DNA of 24,267 nucleotides from an uncultured Neomegalonema sp. GTDB lineage: Bacteria > Pseudomonadota > Alphaproteobacteria > Rhodobacterales > Rhodobacteraceae. Numbering within the stretch: position 1 is the first letter of the stretch; the number at the start of each line of letters is the position of its first letter. Below, one piece after another: positions 8,400 to 14,976 of this stretch. The stretch is taken from contig CALFWP010000166.1 of NCBI GenBank assembly GCA_937927905.1, positions 1 to 24,267 on the forward strand, read 5' to 3'. Made by a program: the position numbers and the translations under genes. The notes under the pieces were generated by a model that did no database searches, had not been told where the DNA came from, and saw only the letters and a list, made by a program, of their open reading frames with translations.

Positions 8400-8914
8400 C
8401 AGCTGATCGTCATCAGAGGTGATCCGAATTCAACAGGTTCGGCATCCTTGACCAGAATGGCCGTAACCGTACCTGAACGCGGTGCCGGAATCTGGTTCAT
8501 TGTTTTCATGGCCTCGATGATGAGAATCGTTTGACCCTTTGTGACCTGATCACCGACCTTAACGAATTGCGTGGCATCCGGTGATGGTGCGAGATAGACG
8601 GTTCCGACCATAGGAGAGGGCACCGCTGCCTTATCAACCGCAGGAGCCGCCTCCGCTGTTGCGGCGGCATCGGGCTGGGCGCCCACAGCTGCAGCCGGTA
8701 ACGCAGCCGGTGCGGGTTGCGGAGCAATCGCCGCAGGCTGTGCCACGGCGACAGGTGCCGGAGCCGCCCGCGACAACCGTACCTTCAATTCGTCATCTTC
8801 GCCGAATTCACGTTCAACCTCGATTTCACCGAGATTGTTTTCATTCAGAATTTGCGCAAGTGCGCGTACAAAGGCGATATCCGCTTCTGTTTTATCATTT
8901 TTTTCAGTGGTCAT
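8399..8914 (-). CDS. accB: Biotin carboxyl carrier protein of acetyl-CoA carboxylase
   Basis: A 171-residue biotin carrier that shuttles CO2 from AccC to the carboxyltransferase. It has an N-terminal helical segment (about 1-50), a long Ala/Pro-rich linker (about 50-98) and a C-terminal biotinyl domain starting at SPMVGTVYLAP. The biotinylated lysine is predicted at 137 in EAMKTMNQI; the more common form is EAMKMMN, so one residue after the lysine differs. The frame is open from 8989, but the ATG at 8914 is chosen because MTTEKND fits the usual N-terminus; its Shine-Dalgarno is poor. The gene is followed directly by accC. The upstream 159-bp spacer holds a terminator for the dsbA-like gene and presumably the accBC-aat promoter. 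Confidence 0.95.
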   Translation of the reverse strand: MTTEKNDKTEADIAFVRALAQILNENNLGEIEVEREFGEDDELKVRLSRAAPAPVAVAQPAAIAPQPAPAALPAAAVGAQPDAAATAEAAPAVDKAAVPSPMVGTVYLAPSPDATQFVKVGDQVTKGQTILIIEAMKTMNQIPAPRSGTVTAILVKDAEPVEFGSPLMTIS

Positions 8915-9008
8915 ATGGCACGCGCCCCGGATTCCGTTATCAAGACAATGATAAAGAAATAATTCACGGCAGGAAACAGCCGTTATCAATGTCTTTTATT
9001 ATCGTTCG

Positions 9009-9037
9009 AAAAGGCGCTGTGTCGTGGACTCAGCGCC
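9009..9037 (-). terminator. Intrinsic terminator after the DsbA-like gene
   Basis: A perfect 7-bp GC-rich stem (GGCGCTG at 9013-9019, CAGCGCC at 9031-9037) with an 11-base loop. On the minus strand it is followed by TTTT. It lies 37 bp past the stop of the DsbA-like gene and ahead of accB, so it separates the two transcription units. Confidence 0.7.
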
Positions 9038-9073
9038 ACTCTATTCATGTGTTTGCAGGCGTGTGAATTCCAT

Positions 9074-9856
9074 TCAGCCCGCTCTTGCCGCTGCCGCAAG
9101 TCTTTGCAGTTCTTCAGCAGGAACAAAGCCCCGCACGACCTGATTGCCGATTACGAAGGCAGGGGTGCCGTTGATTGATAATTTGTCGGCAAGTTCAAAT
9201 GTCCGCCGGATCATGGTGTCGATTTTAGGAGAGTCCATATCAATCTGCAGTTGCTTGGTATCAAGTCCGACATCCTGTGCGATCTGCATGATTGTGGCGC
9301 TGTTATGCGATCCGCGATGGCGCATCAGAGCATCGTTGAATGATTCATATTTTTTCGCATTGCTTTGCATTGAAGATGCAAGAGCGGCCCGTCCCGCCAA
9401 GGTCGATGCGTCGCCGAGTATCGGGAATTCCTTAATTACAAGTCTGACATTGCCGTCCGATTCGACAAAGTCGGCGACGGCATTGTGCGCGCGTTTGCAG
9501 AAGCCGCAATTGTAATCGCTGAATTCAACGAGTGTAATATCCCCGTCCGGATTTCCGCCGATAAAGGAATACCCGTCCTCGAAAATCTCAGTGCTGTATT
9601 CCGCGACCAGTTGCACATCAGCCTGTTTTTGTAGCCGCTGCTGTGATTCCTGTTGTTCAATCTGGTACCGTTCAAGGGATGCAATAACGACAGCGGGGTT
9701 GTTACGGATGTATTCCTCGATCATCTGCCCTGAGACGGGAGTGTTTAAAGCCGCACTTTGCGATACGGTTGATGCCATTTTACCTGTCTGGAACACGGCA
9801 TATCCGGCGGCAGCAAGAGCGATGGCGCTAAACGTCGCCGCTATTTTATCGAACAT
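9074..9856 (-). CDS. DsbA family thioredoxin-fold oxidoreductase
   Basis: A 260-residue envelope disulfide oxidoreductase. Residues about 8-24 form a hydrophobic N-terminal segment that could be a signal peptide or anchor. A helical region rich in Gln follows (about 44-80), resembling the N-terminal domain found in ScsC/Com1-type proteins. The thioredoxin fold carries the active-site CGFC at residues 117-120 in SDYNCGFCKRAH. The cis-proline loop is visible as INGTPAFVIG. GAGG lies 7 bp before the ATG. The gene starts 58 bp after the end of the M48 protease gene and is probably co-transcribed with it, which fits a shared role in envelope protein folding and quality control. Whether it oxidises or isomerises disulfides cannot be told. 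Confidence 0.92.
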   Translation of the reverse strand: MFDKIAATFSAIALAAAGYAVFQTGKMASTVSQSAALNTPVSGQMIEEYIRNNPAVVIASLERYQIEQQESQQRLQKQADVQLVAEYSTEIFEDGYSFIGGNPDGDITLVEFSDYNCGFCKRAHNAVADFVESDGNVRLVIKEFPILGDASTLAGRAALASSMQSNAKKYESFNDALMRHRGSHNSATIMQIAQDVGLDTKQLQIDMDSPKIDTMIRRTFELADKLSINGTPAFVIGNQVVRGFVPAEELQRLAAAARAG

Positions 9857-9914
9857 TCTTAAACCTCATTGCGATGCGGTTGCATTTTCCGCATTTCAGA
9901 TATTGAAACATAGT

Positions 9915-11288
9915 TTAGCGGTTTTTAAGGCCGCGTTCCACTGCCGCAATCAGATCATCTGCACGCAGCCATGCCGGTGAGCCTGTCGGTGCGAGATCCT
10001 GGACCCGCTTTGCATTGACGATGGCGGCCTTCAAAGACCCGCGCAAAGCCTGAAATTCTGCGGTTGCCAGCGTTGCCTGTAACTCGTTGCCGAGGCGCGA
10101 TTCCGCTGTGGCAAGATTACGCCAGGCACTGCTATTCAGACGCTCTGATCGCGTAGCTGTGAACAGAATATCGCGCGCAATTTGGTCGGCTTCAGGTTTT
10201 TCGAGCGCAAGCAGGGCCCGTCCGTATGAAACCTGTAACAAAGTCTCTTCCGGTGCCAGGGACAGCGCACGTTCATAAGAGACGACCGCTTCAGCGGCCA
10301 ATCCGCTTTCAAACAGAATCTGAGCCTTCAGCTCATGATAATACGCATCAGCGGGGCGTAGCGATATCAGGCGGTTAACTTCCTGTATCGCCAGTCTTAG
10401 ATTTGACGACCGGTGATGAACAATGGCTTTGATGTGTGTTGTGTTTTCTGAGGTATCATCCGGGTCAAGCTGCGAAAGCACGCGCACCGGATCCTCGGTA
10501 AATCCCTTAAGTTTGGCGCGCATACGCTGGTGCCAGTATACAAGGTCCGGTTCAAGGGCGCTGTCTTCGATCTGTGCCTGTTCGACGCGCTCTTCCAGCA
10601 GGCGGATCCTTTGTCCGGATAGCGGGTGCGTAAGTGTGTAGGGATCGCGGTTCCCTATTGACACAATTTCCTTTGCCTTCAGCCTTTCAAGTGTGCGCAG
10701 CATTCCTTCCGGATTGATCTTCAACCCCTCAAGATAACTGACAGCGGCCTGATCCGCTGAACTTTCCTGTCCGCGCGTGTAGCTGAGGAAACTGCGTTGG
10801 GCGATGGTTTGGCTTCCGGCGATGAGAGCGCCGCCGACATCACCCTGTCCGGCTGCAGCCGCGGCAATACCGAGAATCGTGCCGAGAATAAGCGGGCCGG
10901 TCGTTGCGCGGGCCGCGTCTGCCCTCTGGATGGTATGACCACCGGCAATGTGTCCGGTTTCGTGTGCAATTACGCCGTATAATTCTTCTATAGATTCAAG
11001 TTGTTCCAGCAAGCCGGTGTGAAATACCATATTATTGCCGACGACAAAGGCGTTCAGTGAACGGTCCTGGATAATAAAAATCTTGATGCTGTCAGGATTC
11101 AGACCCGCTTCTTTAAAAACCGGAACACTCATGCGCTTTAGTGTTGCCTCGATTTCCGCATCCCGGATGAACGACAATGATTGTGCCTGCGCATAGAGGG
11201 GCGCGAACAGCAAAAAAAGCACAGGTAACATTTTGCAGAAACCTGTGAAAATATTGCCGGCATAAGAAAACAACTGTGAGTGTCGCAT
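9915..11288 (-). CDS. M48 family metalloprotease with TPR region (BepA-like)
   Basis: A 457-residue periplasmic zinc protease of the BepA/YfgC type, which degrades or assists misfolded outer-membrane proteins. A signal peptide is visible ending at about YAQAQ (residues 32-36). The zinc motif HETGH is at 109-113, and the third ligand is predicted at Glu175 in QESSADQ. The C-terminal half (about 250-400) is helical with TPR-like repeats such as ADAYYHELKAQILFESGLAA and the next repeat SYERALSLAPEE. The ATG at 11288 has GAGAG upstream; a second ATG at 11231 would give a shorter, more typical signal peptide and is a real alternative. It is followed by the DsbA-like gene in the same direction. Confidence 0.92.
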   Translation of the reverse strand: MRHSQLFSYAGNIFTGFCKMLPVLFLLFAPLYAQAQSLSFIRDAEIEATLKRMSVPVFKEAGLNPDSIKIFIIQDRSLNAFVVGNNMVFHTGLLEQLESIEELYGVIAHETGHIAGGHTIQRADAARATTGPLILGTILGIAAAAAGQGDVGGALIAGSQTIAQRSFLSYTRGQESSADQAAVSYLEGLKINPEGMLRTLERLKAKEIVSIGNRDPYTLTHPLSGQRIRLLEERVEQAQIEDSALEPDLVYWHQRMRAKLKGFTEDPVRVLSQLDPDDTSENTTHIKAIVHHRSSNLRLAIQEVNRLISLRPADAYYHELKAQILFESGLAAEAVVSYERALSLAPEETLLQVSYGRALLALEKPEADQIARDILFTATRSERLNSSAWRNLATAESRLGNELQATLATAEFQALRGSLKAAIVNAKRVQDLAPTGSPAWLRADDLIAAVERGLKNR

Positions 11289-11356
11289 TAAATCTCTCGC
11301 TCAACCCGCTTGCGCGGAAAAATACATGGCAACAGAACCAGCTGCCACTATGATGT

Positions 11357-11373
11357 CGTGAAAACGTTTCACG
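11357..11373. promoter_or_regulatory. Candidate palindromic operator between M48 protease and aminotransferase genes
   Basis: CGTGAAA and TTTCACG form 7-bp inverted arms around ACG. The site is 69 bp upstream of the M48 start and about 93 bp upstream of the aminotransferase start. The shape, with a central CG, resembles LacI-family operators, but no regulator gene is in the window. Confidence 0.4.
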
Positions 11374-11465
11374 CAACCAGAGCATCCGCTTATCACCGAT
11401 TAGTTAGCAGAGCACGACCGGCTTTGCCGTGACGGGTGTTTCTATATATTCTGAGGATTGGCCCC

Positions 11466-12623
11466 TTGTCTTTTTCCGCTTCTGGCCGCAGCCGCATAGA
11501 CTCTTTTATCGCTATGGATGTAATGGCGGCGGCCGTTGCGGAAGAAAGAGCGGGACGGGATATTGCACATCTTGAGGTGGGCCAGCCCGCAGCGCCCGCT
11601 CCGGTCAGGGCGCGGGAGGCCGCAATCCATGCTTTAAACGGTGACAATCCCATCGGTTATACAGAGGCTTTGGGAATCCGCCCTTTGAGAGAACGCATTG
11701 CAGAGATGTATGAGACTGTTCACGGTGTGGCTGTATCGGCGGACCGTATTATTGTCACCACAGGATCATCTGGCGCGTTTTTGTTGTCGTTTCTTTCGGT
11801 ACTGGAGCAGGGGGAGCGTTTGGCACTTGCCGACCCCGGCTACCCGAGTTACCGGAATATTCTGCGTTCAATCAATGTCGATCCTGTTGCCTTGAGCGGT
11901 ACATTGGACTGCGGATATCAGCCGACACCCGCTTTGCTGGCCCAAGCAAGAGAAAGCGGGCCGGTTAAGGCGTTACTGGCTGCCAGCCCCGCCAATCCGA
12001 CAGGAACCATGCTGTTACGGGCGGATATGCAGGCCCTGATCGATGATTGCGCACATCATGGCACCACGTTCATATCCGATGAAATTTACGATCGTCTGAC
12101 CTATGGCAAAAAGCACGTATCGGCATTGGCGCTGAGTGATGATGCCATTGTCATCAATAGTTTCTCTAAATATTACTGTATGACAGGTTGGCGCATCGGA
12201 TGGATGGTGGTGCCGGAGGCGATGATCAGGACTGTTGAACGGCTTGCACAAAACCATTTCATCTGTCCGCCGCATATCAGTCAGATTGCAGCTCTGGCGG
12301 CTATGGAATGCGAGGAGGAGCTGTCCGCCCATCTGGATGTTTATGCGGCTAATCGTGCCTTGCTGCAGGATGCATTGCCCAAGTTGGGGTTTGCGGATTT
12401 TGCCCCGGCGGATGGTGCGTTTTATTTGTACGGGGATGTGTCGCGCCTGACAAATGATAGCCGTGAGTTTGCGGCGCGAATGCTGCGTGAGGCGGGCGTT
12501 GCCGCTGTACCTGGGCTGGATTTCGACCCTGAAAGGGGGCACCGGACCATGCGGTTCAGCTTTGCCGGATCGCCTGAGACGGTGGAAAAGGCGGTTGAGC
12601 GCCTTGATAAGTGGTTGAAATAA
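11466..12623 (+). CDS. Pyridoxal-phosphate aminotransferase, class I/II
   Basis: A fold-type I aminotransferase of about 385 residues, of the aspartate/aromatic aminotransferase group. Motifs seen are HLEVGQP at the N-terminus, DPGYPSYRN, ASPANPTG with the conserved Asn, ISDEIYDRL with the pyridine-nitrogen Asp, and NSFSKYYCMTGWRIGW with the Schiff-base Lys at about 235. The C-terminal substrate Arg probably lies in RTMRFSFA. The frame is open from a GTG at 11436, but the TTG at 11466 is favoured because GAGG precedes it by 9 bp and it places the FIxMDVM motif where homologues have it. The start is therefore uncertain. Substrate specificity cannot be inferred. It converges on the DUF3179 gene, with a hairpin between them. 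Confidence 0.9.
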   Translation: MSFSASGRSRIDSFIAMDVMAAAVAEERAGRDIAHLEVGQPAAPAPVRAREAAIHALNGDNPIGYTEALGIRPLRERIAEMYETVHGVAVSADRIIVTTGSSGAFLLSFLSVLEQGERLALADPGYPSYRNILRSINVDPVALSGTLDCGYQPTPALLAQARESGPVKALLAASPANPTGTMLLRADMQALIDDCAHHGTTFISDEIYDRLTYGKKHVSALALSDDAIVINSFSKYYCMTGWRIGWMVVPEAMIRTVERLAQNHFICPPHISQIAALAAMECEEELSAHLDVYAANRALLQDALPKLGFADFAPADGAFYLYGDVSRLTNDSREFAARMLREAGVAAVPGLDFDPERGHRTMRFSFAGSPETVEKAVERLDKWLK

Positions 12624-12653
12624 AAAGCGCGGAATATCAAATACTCCGCGCTT
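12618..12653 (-). terminator. Intrinsic terminator between convergent aminotransferase and DUF3179 genes
   Basis: A perfect 9-bp inverted repeat (AAGCGCGGA at 12625-12633, TCCGCGCTT at 12645-12653) with an 11-base loop. On the minus strand it runs into TTTTTATTT, so it is a good terminator for the DUF3179 gene, 37 bp past its stop. On the plus strand there is no long T-run, so it is weaker for the aminotransferase. Confidence 0.75.
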
Positions 12654-12689
12654 GATGTTCATTTGATACGGTCAGTGCCGGCAGAGATC

Positions 12690-14072
12690 TTAACCCGGCC
12701 AGAGCACTGTATCAGGGTGGAATTGCGACCAAGCAAACCAGAAGGCCTGGTGACTGCCGATATCCGCGCCGCTTGCATCAACCGCTTTGACGCCGCCTGC
12801 TTCAAGTTTCAGGCGGATATTTTCAAAAGTGATATTATTGCCGCTTTGCAGGGCAGCCACAGCCGTGCTGCGTTGGAACGCGACGGGTTTGCCGGAGGCT
12901 GTGATGGCTCCGATGATGTCCTCATGGACGGGCAGGCGCGGATCAACATCACCTACCGGGAAGATCGGACCGTTTGCATCGCGTCCGTTCCTGAAATCAA
13001 AATCACGGCCTAGTGCCAACGACTCAACCAGGACCGTGGTTGTCGGGTGCTGACGTTTCCAGGTGCCCCAATCTGTTGTAACGACGCTGGCCTGTTTCAG
13101 TTTAATCCCTTTGGCGGCAAGCGGCCCTGTTACGGCATGGCCGAGGAATGTATCGAAGACCGAGAACGTATTCACATCATACATGACTTTGTTCGAGCGG
13201 ATTAACAGGCCGGATGTCCGCAAAACCGGACGCTCTACACCTGCGGGCAACTGATCGGTGAAATAGGCCTGTGCCGCGCCGCAGAGTGTGCAATACGGAA
13301 TGCCGAGAGTGCGGCCGCCCAGCGTATCGTTGACCATCTCGCGCACTTCCATAATCCGGCGCGGATAGGCGCGATACTGACCGTTGACTTCGACTCCGAA
13401 AACAATGTCTTCATCCTTCAGCCACGTTGCCTCTGCCGCAGTGCTGACCTCTGGATTATCGGCGGCCGGTATGCAGTTACAACGTTCATCCGTGGTATCG
13501 TACGCACGGTCATCAATCAGCACGCCGCCCCAAGATACCATTCGCCAATCGATTGTACCCTCCACAAAAATCCGGTCCCAGCCGGGGACAATCGATGTGA
13601 AAATCGCGCGCTTGGATTTCAGGTAATCCGGCGGGGCCGGAATATCCCAGGCAATCAGGTGATTGGTCACAACTTCCCAGTGATTGATCGGGGGCAGCCT
13701 TTTTCCCATCAGGTCCGAGGCCACATCAAGCAATCTGTCATTCAGCGCACGTGATGAAACAAAACGCATCAGATCACCGATGATCCAGGCGATCCTCGGG
13801 TCTTTCGATGCCGAAATAATCCCGAGTGCGTCGCGCTGTGCATCGCCCCAAGTTGATTGGGTCATGCTGTCTACAAAAGCGGTTTGAATAGCCGATTGTA
13901 CGTCTGCTGACAGCGGGCCTGACGGCACCGGCGGCGGTGTGCCGTATTCCGCAATGACATAGCTCGGCAGTTGCGCGCTTTGGGCTTGGACCGCTGCGGT
14001 CGTGGCAACTGACATCGTTATTGCAGAGGCTATCAGGAGTATCCGGGACCGCAAATGCGTGATTATTTTCAT
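12690..14072 (-). CDS. DUF3179 domain-containing exported protein
   Basis: A 460-residue protein with an N-terminal signal peptide (Arg/Lys-rich start, hydrophobic core, likely cleavage after VQA at residue 30), so it is expected outside the cytosol. The DUF3179 region begins near residue 220 with EDIVFGVEVNGQYRAYP and continues through GIPYCTLCGAAQAYF, where Cys261 and Cys264 form a CxxC. RTSGLLIRSNKVMYD and FDTFLGHAVTGPL follow, all typical of the family. The function is unknown. The first 200 residues look like an additional helical region, since many members are shorter. AAAGG lies 8 bp before the ATG. A near-perfect 27-bp palindrome sits about 118 bp upstream. Confidence 0.88.
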   Translation of the reverse strand: MKIITHLRSRILLIASAITMSVATTAAVQAQSAQLPSYVIAEYGTPPPVPSGPLSADVQSAIQTAFVDSMTQSTWGDAQRDALGIISASKDPRIAWIIGDLMRFVSSRALNDRLLDVASDLMGKRLPPINHWEVVTNHLIAWDIPAPPDYLKSKRAIFTSIVPGWDRIFVEGTIDWRMVSWGGVLIDDRAYDTTDERCNCIPAADNPEVSTAAEATWLKDEDIVFGVEVNGQYRAYPRRIMEVREMVNDTLGGRTLGIPYCTLCGAAQAYFTDQLPAGVERPVLRTSGLLIRSNKVMYDVNTFSVFDTFLGHAVTGPLAAKGIKLKQASVVTTDWGTWKRQHPTTTVLVESLALGRDFDFRNGRDANGPIFPVGDVDPRLPVHEDIIGAITASGKPVAFQRSTAVAALQSGNNITFENIRLKLEAGGVKAVDASGADIGSHQAFWFAWSQFHPDTVLWPG

Positions 14073-14189
14073 GGGCAGGGCCTTTCTCGTACAGGTCGCA
14101 GCTCTTCAGGTGCGGAGGGGTATCGTCCGCTGGGTCAATAGGGCTGCACAATACGACTTTAAGACGGTCCGTGACGAAAAACCGCAAGT

Positions 14190-14216
14190 GCAGGTCATAC
14201 GTATAGTATGTCCTGC
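14190..14216. promoter_or_regulatory. 27-bp near-perfect palindrome upstream of the DUF3179 gene
   Basis: GCAGGTCATAC and GTATGTCCTGC pair at 10 of 11 positions around the 5-base centre GTATA. It lies in a 283-bp gene-free spacer and is not followed by a T-run on either strand, so an operator is more likely than a terminator. Confidence 0.45.
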
Positions 14217-14300
14217 AACGGGACCGGCCAATCACGTTTCCTTCAGTGATGCGGAAGTGAAAATATTCTAAGCTGTTGTTTATTTTACAGCACTTTATGC

Positions 14301-14351
14301 GAAAGCCGGTCCTGACCGGCCCAGTTTAAGCGCAGCTGCCTTTGCTTAAAC
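14301..14351 (-). terminator. Tandem hairpins after the 14356-14712 gene
   Basis: Two stems follow the minus-strand gene. The first pairs GTTTAAGC (14324-14331) with GCTTAAAC (14344-14351), perfect over 8 bp. The second pairs GCCGGT (14305-14310) with ACCGGC (14315-14320) around 4 bases and is followed on the minus strand by TTTC. Together they look like a weak intrinsic terminator. The rest of the 14073-14300 spacer shows no coding sequence. Confidence 0.45.
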
Positions 14352-14355
14352 CGCT

Positions 14356-14712
14356 TTAATCGAAGAAAAAACTATGTAAAAAAAAGTTACTGTCCATCAG
14401 GTCTATCCCTGCAAGAGATTTGATAAGATAGCCGGCAATTATGAAAACGCCGATCAGCAGGGCGCTAATCCAGAAAATCAGCCAGGCAAGGCTGATCCAG
14501 GAAAAAAGTATGGCACTGAAAGAGCGTACCTGCCCTTCGCGGTCCAATCTTTCTTTCGTGCGCTGTTCGGATCCCATGAAGAATGCGACGTAAAAACCTC
14601 GACCGAAGAATGACGTGCTGACGCGGTAAGCCACGATATGTCTGCTGTCTGCGTGTTCGCCGGTCTCGTATTTTCCTTGAGGGTGATTCAACTGAACATC
14701 CTGTGTTGCCAT
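14356..14712 (-). CDS. Small membrane protein of unknown function
   Basis: A 118-residue protein that I do not recognise. Residues 1-63 are polar, with several His, Arg and Glu. Residues about 66-97 form one long hydrophobic stretch (FSWISLAWLIFWISALLIGV lies in it) that could be a single long helix or a tight hairpin. The tail ends with several Phe residues. The frame has no strong Shine-Dalgarno (only a GCAGAAA stretch upstream) and codon use looks ordinary. It stands alone on the minus strand between the DUF3179 gene and an AT-rich spacer, with hairpins just after its stop. The open length and the coherent membrane segment support a real gene, but no homologue or function can be named. Confidence 0.6.
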   Translation of the reverse strand: MATQDVQLNHPQGKYETGEHADSRHIVAYRVSTSFFGRGFYVAFFMGSEQRTKERLDREGQVRSFSAILFSWISLAWLIFWISALLIGVFIIAGYLIKSLAGIDLMDSNFFLHSFFFD

Positions 14713-14747
14713 AATACGATTTCTGCGTGACGGATATACTTGAGTAG

Positions 14748-14868
14748 ATATAAAATAAACGTATTATAATTTATTAATTTCAATGATTAATATTGAAAAT
14801 ATTTTGATTTATAATGAGAAAATAGATATATTTACTGGTAATTTTTATTATAATTATTTCAATATCCC
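14748..14868. promoter_or_regulatory. AT-rich divergent promoter spacer with repeated TTTCAAT/ATTGAAA
   Basis: This stretch is almost entirely A and T, unlike its surroundings. It separates the minus-strand membrane protein from the plus-strand ABC exporter. TTTCAAT at 14778-14784 and ATTGAAA at 14792-14798 form a perfect 7-bp inverted repeat with a 7-bp spacer, and TTTCAAT recurs at 14857-14863. It probably contains both promoters and possibly a repressor or nucleoid-protein site. No coding frame is seen in it. Confidence 0.4.
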
Positions 14869-14976
14869 GGTTCGGTGTTATTGAATCACATAAGGTTAAT
14901 CAGTGTGTTCACATTGCGTGAAGCGTGATTGCCGCTTGTGTTCCGGTTTGTTAATCAGAAGCATGATGAAGCGGGG

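Noticed and set aside
14002..14271. A plus-strand frame of about 89 codons over the DUF3179 start and its upstream spacer
   Set aside because: It lies antisense to the signal peptide and contains the palindrome; no coding signal or Shine-Dalgarno.
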